From an uncultured Clostridium sp. (GTDB lineage Bacteria > Bacillota > Clostridia > Lachnospirales > Lachnospiraceae), in contig NZ_URHZ01000001.1 in NCBI RefSeq assembly GCF_900547735.1, positions 62,001 to 126,000 on the forward strand: a DNA stretch of 64,000 bases, read 5' to 3'. This document shows positions 53,330-61,686 of this stretch, piece by piece. The notes beneath the pieces are model-generated. The model was not told where the DNA came from, searched no databases, and saw only the letters and a list, made by a program, of their open reading frames with translations. Position numbers and translations under genes: made by a program. Numbering within the stretch: the first letter of the stretch is position 1; every line of letters starts with the position of its first letter.

Positions 53330-54406
53330 GGCTCCACCGGACCAACCGGAGCCACGGGAACAGCGGGAGCCGCTGGAGCAACGGGCCCAACAGGTCCAAC
53401 CGGAGCAACAGGAACAGCGGGAGCTGCGGGAGCAACGGGCCCAACAGGTCCTACTGGAGCGACCGGAACAGCCGGCTCTGATGGAGCAACTGGGCCGACA
53501 GGTCCAACCGGAGCGACGGGAACAGCGGGAGCTGCGGGAGCAACGGGCCCAACAGGTCCTACGGGAGCGACGGGAACAGCGGGAGCTGCGGGAGCAACCG
53601 GCCCGACAGGTCCTACGGGAGCAACTGGCCCGACAGGTCCAACCGGAGCAACAGGAACAGCCGGAGCCGCGGGAGCAACCGGAGCCACAGGTCCAACCGG
53701 GGCGACGGGAACAGCCGGAGCTGACGGAGCAACCGGGCCCACAGGTCCAACCGGAGCAACGGGAGCCGCGGGAGCAACCGGGCCTACAGGTCCAACCGGA
53801 GCGACGGGAACAGCCGGAGCCGCGGGAGCAACCGGAGCGACAGGCCCAACCGGAGCAACCGGGCCAACTGGAGCAACAGGCCCAACCGGAGCCACAGGTC
53901 CAACCGGACCGACTGGAGCTAACGGAACAGCAGGAGCTACAGGAGCCACGGGAGCAACCGGAGCAGCCGGAGCCACGGGAGCTACAGGAGCAACCGGAAC
54001 GTCGGTGACCAGCAACAGTATGAATGCCACTAACACGACGGGAGCTACCATTGCAGTAATTCTGGGTGGTACGGATGTGCCGCTGCCGAACGTACAGGTA
54101 CTGGATGGATTTACTGTGAATGCGGCCAATACGACATTTACCGTACCGGCCACAGGAACCTATATGGTTGCCTACAGAGTTTCCACAACGGCGGCTTTAC
54201 TGATGTCTTCCCGTGTACTGCTCAACGGAGCAGCTCTGGCAGGTTCCACCTTTGCCCCGATTGTCTCGGTCAACGCGTTTGCCGCAACAACGTTTGCCGC
54301 GCTTACAGCAGGCGATACACTGGAACTTCAGCTCTTCGGTCTGCTGGGAGCAGCAGTCCTTCAGGGAGGCAACGGAGCTACACTTACCGTGATAAGGCTT
54401 GTTTAA
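53327..54406 (+). pseudogene. Collagen-like exosporium protein, C-terminal half cut off by the ICE
   Basis: 360 codons in frame with the left half when joined at ATC. About 220 residues of Gly-X-Y continue the same 18-residue module, then [75 protein letters not shown]...[28 protein letters not shown], a BclA-like TNF-fold trimerisation domain. It has no ribosome site or start here, so is silent unless the element leaves. One extra residue (GPIL) interrupts the triplet register at the junction. Confidence 0.88.
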
Positions 54407-54500
54407 ACAGAGTACGGAAGGTATGGAAATGTACCGGAACCGGAGAAATGAAACGAACCAATTGGATAATCATTACCGAACGGTAATTTAAGAAAAAAGG

Positions 54501-54558
54501 AGCAGTCCGCTTTCAGAAAAGGCCAACGGGCCTGAACGCAGGAAGCGGGCTGCTTTTA
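54501..54558 (+). terminator. Terminator of the collagen gene
   Basis: AGCAGTCCGCTTTC (54501-54514) pairs with GGAAGCGGGCTGCT (54541-54554), with an inner GGCC-AAC-GGGCC stem, followed by TTTTA. Confidence 0.85.
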
Positions 54559-54592
54559 TAGCAGATGACAGAACGTAATTTTCAAACGCGTT

Positions 54593-54790
54593 CTAATCGG
54601 TCACTTCAAAAATATCCTGAATTGTACAGCCGAACACTTTTGCAATATTCCATGCCAATACAAGAGAGGGATTGTATTTTCCTTTTTCAAGATTTCCGAT
54701 GGTTTCCCTGCGGACACCCACTAATTTTGCTAAATCCTCTTGTTTCATGTCATATTTGGCCCGGTATTCTTTAATTCTATTCTTTATCAT
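54593..54790 (-). CDS. Small XRE-type HTH regulator
   Basis: 65 aa from ATG 54790: MIKNRIKEYRAKYDMKQEDLAKLVGVRRETIGNLEKGKYNPSLVLAWNIAKVFGCTIQDIFEVTD, the compact HTH_3 type. It overlaps the end of the membrane protein gene upstream by 14 bp. Such XRE/DUF3796-like pairs are common in Firmicutes, and the regulator probably represses its own operon. Confidence 0.88.
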   Translation of the reverse strand: MIKNRIKEYRAKYDMKQEDLAKLVGVRRETIGNLEKGKYNPSLVLAWNIAKVFGCTIQDIFEVTD

Positions 54791-55148
54791 TTCCTGCCAC
54801 CCAACTTTCCCTGAACCTGAAATACCCAATGGAAAAGCCATGTACGGCGACAGAAACGCCCCATCCCGAGGCAAACCCGGTTAAGAGCGCAGTGTTACCT
54901 TCCTGTCCGCCGACAAAGAAGCAAATTAAAGTGATAATGGCTGTGGTTATCATACCGCAGTAATAGGCTGCGGATGCAGACCGGTTCATATATTCTTCCA
55001 CCATTTCATCCGATTTGATAAAAAAGTACTGAAAGTCCACAACAAAGGCGAAAAAGGCCAAAAAACCTCTGTTTTCAGTAAAGACTCCAATCAACCCCAA
55101 CAGCGAAAGCAGCCCTGTGAATCCGCATAAACTACGCTTGAATTTCAT
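54777..55148 (-). CDS. DUF3796-like membrane protein paired with the XRE regulator
   Basis: 123 aa from ATG 55148 (AAAAGGAGAAAAAT; an in-frame start farther upstream is rejected). Four hydrophobic segments (FTGLLSLLGLIGVF, FLAFFAFVVDFQYFF, GMITTAIITLICFFVGG, GFASGWGVSVAVHGFSIGYF). The loop DEMVEEYMNRSASAAYY is conserved in this small family. Function unknown. Confidence 0.75.
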   Translation of the reverse strand: MKFKRSLCGFTGLLSLLGLIGVFTENRGFLAFFAFVVDFQYFFIKSDEMVEEYMNRSASAAYYCGMITTAIITLICFFVGGQEGNTALLTGFASGWGVSVAVHGFSIGYFRFRESWVAGNDKE

Positions 55149-55217
55149 ATTTTTCTCCTTTTTATGTGGTGTATTTGTAACTTTGTGATAGAAATATACC
55201 ACATTGAGGGAGATACG

Positions 55218-55296
55218 TCAAGATACAAGATCAAGATACAACTTCAAGATACAACTTCAAGATACAAAAATATCAGGCAAAAATATCAGGTAAAAA
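55218..55296. repeat. 13-bp tandem repeats in the operon leader
   Basis: Four units of TCAAGATACAACT-type (55218-55270) followed by two of TATCAGG(C/T)AAAAA (55271-55296), all with a 13-bp period, directly upstream of the XRE/membrane operon. They may be regulatory or a replication-slippage array. Confidence 0.7.
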
Positions 55297-55486
55297 CAGC
55301 CGCATGCTCGCAGCAGTCTATATCCATGCATCAATACGGTCCGGCAAGCCCCCGCGTCTAACTCTTTCATGTCAAAAGCAGCCCCCGAGTTTATTGTTTT
55401 TTATCATCTCTTTCATTTTTCTTTGCTTTTTTCTGCACACGCACTTTTGTTTTCTCCGATATCCTCTTTTATAAGGAGGAGTCAAA

Positions 55487-55996
55487 ATGGACATTCAGAC
55501 ATTAACACGTTTTTTTCTACAATACGGAGCTATATTTATTTTCCTGATCGTACTGCTTGAGTACCTGAACCTTCCGGGATTCCCGGCCGGGGTGATTATG
55601 CCTCTGGCGGGCATCTGGGCGGCTAAGGGGAATATCAGTTTTCTGGCAGCCATGGTGATTACGGTCAGCGCCGGGTTATTGGGCAGCTGGATCTTATATT
55701 TTTTGGGAAGAATCGGCGGTGCTCTCTTTTTACCATGGTATGTGAAGCGCTTCCCAAAGCAGGAACCTCTTATTCAAAAGAATCTTGAACTGCTTCGGAA
55801 AAAAGGAGCGGCGGGGGTGTTTATCAGCAAACTGATTCCTATGATACGCACAGTGATATCAATTCCGGCCGGAATGATTAAAATGGACTTTCTCTCATAC
55901 AGCATCAGCTCCGCAGGCGGAATTTTTATTTGGAATTTTGTGCTGGTAGGCGCTGGATACTGGATGGGGGATGCGGCCTTGAATCTGTTTACATAG
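55487..55996 (+). CDS. DedA family membrane protein
   Basis: 169 aa, TAAGGAGGAGTC upstream. DedA/SNARE-associated signature: EYLNLPGFPAGVIMPLAGIWAAKG, GSWILYFLGRIGG and RKKGAAGVFISKLIPMIRTVISIPAGMIKMDFLSYSISSAGG with the typical Arg and Gly residues. About five helices, including re-entrant ones. DedA proteins help flip or recycle lipid carriers such as undecaprenyl phosphate. Followed after 40 bp by a lipid/sugar glycosyltransferase, which fits an envelope role. Confidence 0.88.
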   Translation: MDIQTLTRFFLQYGAIFIFLIVLLEYLNLPGFPAGVIMPLAGIWAAKGNISFLAAMVITVSAGLLGSWILYFLGRIGGALFLPWYVKRFPKQEPLIQKNLELLRKKGAAGVFISKLIPMIRTVISIPAGMIKMDFLSYSISSAGGIFIWNFVLVGAGYWMGDAALNLFT

Positions 55997-56036
55997 CGGG
56001 CGGAGAAATGAAAATTAGACGCAGGAGGATGAATTG

Positions 56037-57308
56037 ATGAGAATTGCAATGTTTACTAATAATTATAAGCCGTTCATCGCAGGAGTGCCGATATCGATTG
56101 AGAGATTGTCGGAGGGGCTGAGAAATGCCGGACACGAAGTATATATTTTTGCTCCCGACTATGGAAACTGCGGGGAAGAAACGTATGTAATCCGGTACAA
56201 AACGCTGTATAAAAAGGATGAAACCGGGATTGTGGTGGGCAACTGTTTCGACGGCAGGATAGAGAAGGAGTTCGCCAGACTCAGGTTCGATGTAATCCAT
56301 GTTCATCATCCCCTGCTGTCCGGACATGCTGCCCTCTACCTTGGTAAAAAATATGGCATTCCGGTGGCATATACGTACCACACCAGATATGAGGAGTATC
56401 TGCACTACTTTAAGCCGTTCCAGGCGTGCGGTCCGGCACACCGTCAGGGCGGAGAGCCAAAGTTCGGCAGCGAGGCTCTGGTGCGTCAGTATATAAAATC
56501 CTTTGCCAACTCCTGTGACCTGATATTTGCGCCCACAAAGATGATGCGGGACTGCCTGGAGAGCTACGGTACGGACACCGGAATCGGGATTCTGCCGACG
56601 GGCCTGGAGGACAGTTCCTTTCTTGAGGATCCTGAGGCCGCCAATGCAATCAGGACGCGGTATAAGGGAGATAAAAAATATTTGTTCAGCACAATAGCCA
56701 GGCTGGAAAAAGAGAAGAACCTGGATTTTCTGCTGGAGGGAGCGGCGGCCTTGAAACGGCGGATTGGAGACTGTTTCCGCATCATGGTGATCGGGGAGGG
56801 CAGCGAGCGCGGACATCTGCAGGAACTGGCCGGCCGTCTGGGAATTGGTGATAATATCATTTTTACGGGAAAGGTTGAAAACCGGAGAATCAAAGACTAC
56901 CAGTTTGCCAGCGATCTGTTCCTTTTTGCCTCCAAATCGGAGACGCAGGGAATTGTCCTTCTGGAGGCTATGGCGGCGGGAACGCCGGTGATCGCGGTTA
57001 GGGCCAGCGGTGTGTCGGATATTGTGGAAAACGGCTGCAACGGATATATGACCGGGGAAAATGCGGAGCAGTGGGCCGAAGCCGCAGGACAGGCCCTCTC
57101 CGGACGGGAGCATTACCTGGCGCTTTGCAGAAATTCGGTAAAAACCGCATCCGGCTACCGTTCCGCGGAGATTGCAGCCACGGCGGAAGCGTATTATTAT
57201 CAGATGATGGATCGCGACAGAAAGAAAAGAAGTTCGGAAGCGCTGATGCAGTTCCTTTTTTATCTGAACCCGCGCAACCTGTTTAAAGAAAATAAAAATA
57301 TGGTTTGA
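56037..57308 (+). CDS. GT4 family glycosyltransferase
   Basis: 423 aa from ATG 56037 (AGGAGGATGAATTG). N-terminal acceptor fold MRIAMFTNNYKPFIAGVPISIERLSEGLRNAGHEVYIFAPDY; C-terminal nucleotide-sugar fold with FSTIARLEKEKNLDFLLEGAAALK, VIGEGSERGHLQELAGRLG, and the GT4 EX7E motif in SETQGIVLLEAMAAGTPVIAV. Resembles diacylglycerol glucosyltransferases. Probably acts at the cytoplasmic face of the membrane on a lipid acceptor. Confidence 0.88.
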   Translation: MRIAMFTNNYKPFIAGVPISIERLSEGLRNAGHEVYIFAPDYGNCGEETYVIRYKTLYKKDETGIVVGNCFDGRIEKEFARLRFDVIHVHHPLLSGHAALYLGKKYGIPVAYTYHTRYEEYLHYFKPFQACGPAHRQGGEPKFGSEALVRQYIKSFANSCDLIFAPTKMMRDCLESYGTDTGIGILPTGLEDSSFLEDPEAANAIRTRYKGDKKYLFSTIARLEKEKNLDFLLEGAAALKRRIGDCFRIMVIGEGSERGHLQELAGRLGIGDNIIFTGKVENRRIKDYQFASDLFLFASKSETQGIVLLEAMAAGTPVIAVRASGVSDIVENGCNGYMTGENAEQWAEAAGQALSGREHYLALCRNSVKTASGYRSAEIAATAEAYYYQMMDRDRKKRSSEALMQFLFYLNPRNLFKENKNMV

Positions 57309-57401
57309 ATGACAGACAGCCGCTCTCATGATTTTCCCGAAACGGCACATACTATCGGAAAACAAGATCCGTGATGTGCCAGTGGCCGGAAAGGGAAAAA
57401 T

Positions 57402-58397
57402 ATGAAATTTGATGCAGTATACTATGAACCGGACAGCCTGAATTATGTTTTGGGGAAGGAACTGAAGGAAAAATACGGTGATTTGCCATGGCTGCCCATT
57501 GCCAGCCATAATTCCATCAAAGAAATGCAGGAAAAGCCGAACTCGGAATTTGGAAAAATGAAGAGAAACCTGATAGTCGGGATACGAAAAACCCACAAGT
57601 ATACGGAAAACCATAAGGTGTCGGACTATCTGGTACCTTACACATCGTCGGGCTGCACGGCGATGTGCCTGTACTGCTATCTGGTGTGCAATTATAATAA
57701 ATGCGCCTATCTCCGCCTGTTTGTGAACCGTGAGCAGATGCTGGACCGCCTGATTAAGAAGGGACGGGAGAGCAGCAGCCCCGCCGTATTTGAAATCGGC
57801 AGCAACAGCGACCTGGTGCTGGAAAATATCATAACCGGAAACCTGCTCTATACAATCCCCAGATTTGCCGAGGAGGGGACGGGAAAACTCACATTCCCGA
57901 CCAAGTTCGATATGGTGGACCCGCTGCTGCCTCTGGAACACAGGGGGAAAATCATCTTCCGCATGAGTGTGAATCCACAGGAACTCATCAAACGCATTGA
58001 ACTCGGCACCTCGGGTCTGGCGCAGAGAATCGGGGCGGTCAATAAGATGTGCGAGGCGGGATATCCCTGCGGGCTCTTAATTGCGCCGGTGATTTTGACG
58101 GAGGGATGGAAAGAAATGTATACGGGCCTTCTCGAAGAACTGGAAGAGGGACTGACCGCGAAGATGAAGAAGCAGATGTTTCTGGAAATCATTCTGATGA
58201 CCTATTCCTATGTGCACCGGGCAATCAACAGTGAGGCGTTTCCTGCCGCGCCCGACTTATATGACGGCGAACTGATGACGGGAAGGGGCAGAGGCAGATA
58301 CTGTTACCGGGAGGATTCCAGAAAAGAGGCCGAAGAATTCCTGCGGTCCGAGGTGAAACGAATCATGGGTGACGTCAAAATACTTTATATCAGTTAG
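57402..58397 (+). CDS. splB: Spore photoproduct lyase family radical SAM enzyme
   Basis: 331 aa. Radical SAM cluster SSGCTAMCLYCYL (Cys85, Cys89, Cys92) in the family-typical CxxxCxxC, plus SNSDLVLEN, TKFDMVDPLLPL and FRMSVNP. Repairs the thymine dimer 5-thyminyl-5,6-dihydrothymine in germinating spores. Expected in a spore former and matches the exosporium gene nearby. AAGGGAAAAAT site. Confidence 0.9.
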   Translation: MKFDAVYYEPDSLNYVLGKELKEKYGDLPWLPIASHNSIKEMQEKPNSEFGKMKRNLIVGIRKTHKYTENHKVSDYLVPYTSSGCTAMCLYCYLVCNYNKCAYLRLFVNREQMLDRLIKKGRESSSPAVFEIGSNSDLVLENIITGNLLYTIPRFAEEGTGKLTFPTKFDMVDPLLPLEHRGKIIFRMSVNPQELIKRIELGTSGLAQRIGAVNKMCEAGYPCGLLIAPVILTEGWKEMYTGLLEELEEGLTAKMKKQMFLEIILMTYSYVHRAINSEAFPAAPDLYDGELMTGRGRGRYCYREDSRKEAEEFLRSEVKRIMGDVKILYIS

Positions 58398-58398
58398 A

Positions 58399-58436
58399 AA
58401 GAACGCAGAAAAGCTCACGGACTTTTCTGCGTTCTT
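58399..58436 (+). terminator. Terminator of splB
   Basis: 15-bp stem AAGAACGCAGAAAAG (58399-58413) and its complement (58422-58436) around an 8-nt loop. Confidence 0.85.
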
Positions 58437-58514
58437 GTCATGGTACCCCGAAAACAAGAGGCTTATCAAGGTTAAAACACACTCCGGGCCGAAATAATTT
58501 TAACGCGGGTTTAA

Positions 58515-58564
58515 CACCTGGATCTGGTATCTAAATGGACAGGTGACATAAAATATGATACAAT
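58515..58564 (+). promoter_or_regulatory. Promoter and inverted repeat of the DUF1538 operon
   Basis: TGGACA 58536-58541, 17-bp spacer, TACAAT 58559-58564. CACCTG (58515-58520) and CAGGTG (58540-58545) form an inverted repeat overlapping the -35, a probable repressor or activator site. Confidence 0.65.
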
Positions 58565-58641
58565 TATTTTAAGTTAGCGGACGATAACATAAGCGCCGCC
58601 TGTAACCGTTAACCGGATACTTTTTCAGGAGGTATTCTTAT

Positions 58642-58665
58642 ATGAAAGGGAGGTTATTTGAATAA
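58642..58665 (+). other. 7-codon leader ORF overlapping the DUF1538 start
   Basis: ATG 58642 has a perfect AGGAGG 9-10 nt upstream and reads MKGRLFE then TAA, ending inside the next gene's first codons. Its end covers the TTG start region, which suggests translational coupling. Confidence 0.5.
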
Positions 58666-60172
58666 GAAATTAAAAGAAAAGATACAGGAATCACTGACGA
58701 CAGTTCTTCCAATCACGGCCGTGGTATTGCTGCTGAGCATATTTTTGCTGCCGATTGACGTGGGAACTGTAGCCCTGTTTTTAACGGGAGCATTTTTTCT
58801 GATAGTAGGCATGGGTTTCTTCCAGCTCGGAGCGGAAATTACCATGATGCCTCTGGGGGAAGGAGTAGGACAGCACCTGGTGAAAACGAAGAATTTAGTA
58901 ATAACAATTGTGGTCTGCTTTGTTGTTGGAGTCATTATCACGGTGGCGGAGCCGGATCTTCAGGTTCTGTCCAATCAGGTTCTATCCATCCCTAATGCAG
59001 TTCTAGTCTGGACCGTAGCGTTCGGCGTCGGTATTTTTACCATTGCTGCGGTTCTCAGAATCTTACTGAATATCAGTCTTTTGAAAATTCTGATAGTTTT
59101 ATACCCTGTGCTCTTCCTTGTCTCGTTTCTGGTGCCGGCGGATTTTACGGCGATCGCCTTTGATTCGGGCGGAGTGACCACGGGTCCTATGACGGTTCCC
59201 TTTATTATGGCTCTCGGTATCGGTTTTTCCTCCGCCAGGTGCGATAAAAACAGCGACAGCGACAGCTTTGGTCTTGTTGCCCTGTGCAGCATCGGGCCGA
59301 TTCTGATGGTGCTTCTTTTGAGCCTCTTTTTCCATCCCGGGGACGCGTCATATGACATGGCCGAAATCGTGGAGCTTTTCACGATGCAGGATGTGGTTCA
59401 TCAGTTCATTATTGCCCTGCCCGCGCAGTTAAGGGAAGTATCGGTTATCATTTTCCCCATACTGCTTGTTTTTGTTATCTTTCAGCTTTGTACGAAACAG
59501 TACAGAAGAAAACAGATTTTGCGTCTGCTGGTGGGACTTCTGTATACGTTAATTGGAACAACCCTGTTTCTCACGGGCGTCAATACCGGTTTTGCGCCGG
59601 TTGGGACCCTGCTGGGAGCGGAACTGGCCGGAAGTCCGTTTAAGTGGATGCTGGTTCCCGTCGGGGCGCTGGTCGGATTCTATATTGTAAAGGCAGAGCC
59701 TGCGGTACAGGTCCTGAATAACCAGGTCGAAGACATTACAAACGGTACGGTATCCAGAAACTCGATGAACCGCTGCCTTTCAATCGGCGTTTCGGTTGCG
59801 GTGGCCCTGGCCATGGTCAGGATTCTGACCGGCGTCAACATATACTGGATCCTGATTCCTGGTTACATACTTGCCCTCTGCATGGCAAAACGAGTTGAAC
59901 CCATTTTTGTGGGGATTGCCTTTGACTCCGGCGGCGTTGCCAGCGGCCCGATGACATCCACGTTCCTGCTTCCGATGGCGATCGGCGCATGTGTGGGCGT
60001 CGGAGGCAATATCACGACGGATGCATTCGGCGTGGTGGCGCTTGTCGCGCTGGCTCCGATTATTGCAATCCAGGCCACCGGCCTGGTATACGCATACAAA
60101 GCAAAACGGCTGCCGGTTACGGCTGTCTCTGAAGAAACAGATTATGAGTTCGTCGATCTGGAGGAGGAATAG
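58658..60172 (+). CDS. DUF1538 family membrane protein (two repeats)
   Basis: 504 aa from TTG 58658 (AAAGGGAGG). About 12 TM helices in two homologous halves; each half holds the motif TAIAFDSGGVTTGPMTVPF (near 170) or VGIAFDSGGVASGPMTSTF (near 425), plus ARCDKNSDSDSFGLVALCSIGP and NITTDAFGVVALVALAP. Two inverted halves suggest a transporter. DUF1538 proteins commonly pair with a P-II-like gene, as here, so the solute may be nitrogen- or carbon-linked. Function is unproven. Confidence 0.85.
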   Translation: MNKKLKEKIQESLTTVLPITAVVLLLSIFLLPIDVGTVALFLTGAFFLIVGMGFFQLGAEITMMPLGEGVGQHLVKTKNLVITIVVCFVVGVIITVAEPDLQVLSNQVLSIPNAVLVWTVAFGVGIFTIAAVLRILLNISLLKILIVLYPVLFLVSFLVPADFTAIAFDSGGVTTGPMTVPFIMALGIGFSSARCDKNSDSDSFGLVALCSIGPILMVLLLSLFFHPGDASYDMAEIVELFTMQDVVHQFIIALPAQLREVSVIIFPILLVFVIFQLCTKQYRRKQILRLLVGLLYTLIGTTLFLTGVNTGFAPVGTLLGAELAGSPFKWMLVPVGALVGFYIVKAEPAVQVLNNQVEDITNGTVSRNSMNRCLSIGVSVAVALAMVRILTGVNIYWILIPGYILALCMAKRVEPIFVGIAFDSGGVASGPMTSTFLLPMAIGACVGVGGNITTDAFGVVALVALAPIIAIQATGLVYAYKAKRLPVTAVSEETDYEFVDLEEE

Positions 60173-60175
60173 AAA

Positions 60176-60886
60176 ATGGAAGGGCACAGCGACAGTTTGT
60201 TATTGAGAATGCTTGTGATTATCACCGATAAGCCCGTAGAAAAGAAGGTAGTAAAGATACTGGACGACTTCCAGGTGAAGGTCAGATACCAGTTCCGGGG
60301 AAAAGGCACGGCAAGTTCGGAGTTTTTGGAAATCTGCGGGCTCAGTGAATCCGGCCGTATCATAACGGCGGGCCTGGTACTGAAAAGCAGTGTGCACGGC
60401 GTATTTGAGGCATTGGAAGAGAAATTGAAGATCAGGGAGAGAGGACGAGGTATTGCGTTCACGGTCCCGGTAAGCGGTCTTCAGAACTATCTTCTGAAAC
60501 AGTTGGAGGAGGAGCAGCTTGAGATTGCATCAGGGGATGCAAAGAGGAAGGAGGAGGATATGAAAGAGGAGCTGAGGGAAGAAATGTCATATGTGATGAT
60601 ACTTGCGGCCTGCAACCAGGGATACAGCGGAGAGGTAATGGAGGCAGCCAGGGGCGCAGGAGCCACCGGAGGCACGATTCTGAAAAGCAGAAGACAGGGT
60701 CTGGAAGAACCTGTCAAATTCATGGAAGTCTCCATCCAGGAGGAGCAGGAGGTCATAAGCATTGTTGTTCCTAAAAGTATCAAGAAGGAAGTGATGAAAG
60801 AAATCAGTGAGAAGTGCGGATGTCAGACTCCGGCAAGAGGAATGATTTTATCCCTGCCGGTGGATGAGATCATCGGTTTATCATAA
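60176..60886 (+). CDS. P-II-like signalling protein, partner of DUF1538
   Basis: 236 aa, three bases after the DUF1538 stop. Two P-II-like halves: LLLRMLVIITDKPVEKKVVKILDDFQVKVRYQFRGKGTASSEFLEICGLSES (1-115) and SYVMILAACNQGYSGEVMEAARGAGATGGTILKSRRQG (about 140-236), the second close to the GlnB T-loop pattern GATGGT. P-II proteins control transporters by direct binding with ATP/ADP or other effectors, so this one probably gates the DUF1538 channel (inference). Confidence 0.85.
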   Translation: MEGHSDSLLLRMLVIITDKPVEKKVVKILDDFQVKVRYQFRGKGTASSEFLEICGLSESGRIITAGLVLKSSVHGVFEALEEKLKIRERGRGIAFTVPVSGLQNYLLKQLEEEQLEIASGDAKRKEEDMKEELREEMSYVMILAACNQGYSGEVMEAARGAGATGGTILKSRRQGLEEPVKFMEVSIQEEQEVISIVVPKSIKKEVMKEISEKCGCQTPARGMILSLPVDEIIGLS

Positions 60887-60934
60887 ATTCCGTTATACGG
60901 AAAAAACGGAAAAAAATAAAAGAATATTGAGCAA

Positions 60935-60977
60935 GAGAGGATTCTGTAAGAAATGTCTTATAGAGTCCCCTCTTTTA
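60935..60977 (+). terminator. Terminator of the DUF1538/P-II operon
   Basis: GAGAGGATTCTGTAAG (60935-60950) pairs with CTTATAGAGTCCCCTC (60957-60972), with two G-T wobbles, followed by TTTTAT. Confidence 0.8.
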
Positions 60978-61052
60978 TAGTCTGCCTATTTAGTCTGTCT
61001 ATTTAGTCTGCCTATTTAGTCTGTCTATTTAGTTTGCCTGTTCAGCCTGTCC
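60975..61052. repeat. 13-bp tandem repeat
   Basis: Five to six units of ATTTAGTCTG(C/T)CT with alternating C and T, degrading at the right end. It separates convergent genes. The period equals that of the array at 55218. Confidence 0.8.
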
Positions 61053-61083
61053 GGCCGCTCAATCTTTTTTTCCATTCAACCCA

Positions 61084-61686
61084 TCATTTCAAAAGGTTAG
61101 CAATCGCGGGAATCCTGTCTTTAATTACCAGATTCGTCGTATTGAAACAGAAATCATAGTTTGCTTTATCGCCCCATACCTGGCTGGTATAAAAGCCGTA
61201 ATACCGGGAACGGTTTTTATCCACCTTCTGGATGTGCTGTTTCAGCTCTTTATCGGACAGGGATTCCTGCGGCTCGGCTTTTTCGCGGCAGCGCTTCATC
61301 TTGCTTTCCATGCCGGCATATACGAATATGCGGATTGGATTTTGTTCCTGCAGGATGTAGTCGGCGCAGCGGCCTACGATGACGCAGTCCGATTTAGCGG
61401 CCATTTCCCTGATAATGCGGCTCTGTTCCTGGAAGATGGTGCAGTTCTGCTCCAGGATAATATTTTCCCTGGGGTAGAAGCTCCGGCCGATGGTGATGGG
61501 AAACATGGTGGCAGGGCGCTGTTCCACAACCTGGCTGATGTACGTCTCCGACAGGGCCGTGCGTTTTGCAATTTCCGCAACGATCTCTTTGTCGTAATAG
61601 GCAATCCCGAGCTCCTCGGCAAGGCGGCGTCCCAGTTCACGTCCGCCGCTTCCAAATTCACGGCCAACCGTTATAATTTTATTCAT
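61084..61686 (-). CDS. Cytidylate kinase-like protein
   Basis: 200 aa from ATG 61686 (GGAGG 7 nt upstream). P-loop variant TVGREFGSGGRELGRRLAEEL, DKEIVAEIAKRTALSE, VIVGRCADYIL and MKRCREKAEPQESLSDKELKQHIQKVDKNRSRYYGFYT, the cytidylate-kinase-like 2 family that is widespread in Clostridia and distinct from housekeeping Cmk. Its start overlaps the MATE stop by 8 bp, so the two are coupled. Substrate unknown. Confidence 0.85.
   Translation of the reverse strand: MNKIITVGREFGSGGRELGRRLAEELGIAYYDKEIVAEIAKRTALSETYISQVVEQRPATMFPITIGRSFYPRENIILEQNCTIFQEQSRIIREMAAKSDCVIVGRCADYILQEQNPIRIFVYAGMESKMKRCREKAEPQESLSDKELKQHIQKVDKNRSRYYGFYTSQVWGDKANYDFCFNTTNLVIKDRIPAIANLLK

Noticed and set aside
55989..57941. 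650-codon minus-strand open frame
   Set aside because: It lies antisense to the glycosyltransferase and spore photoproduct lyase genes, both of which have clear motifs and ribosome sites; its translation has no domain signal.
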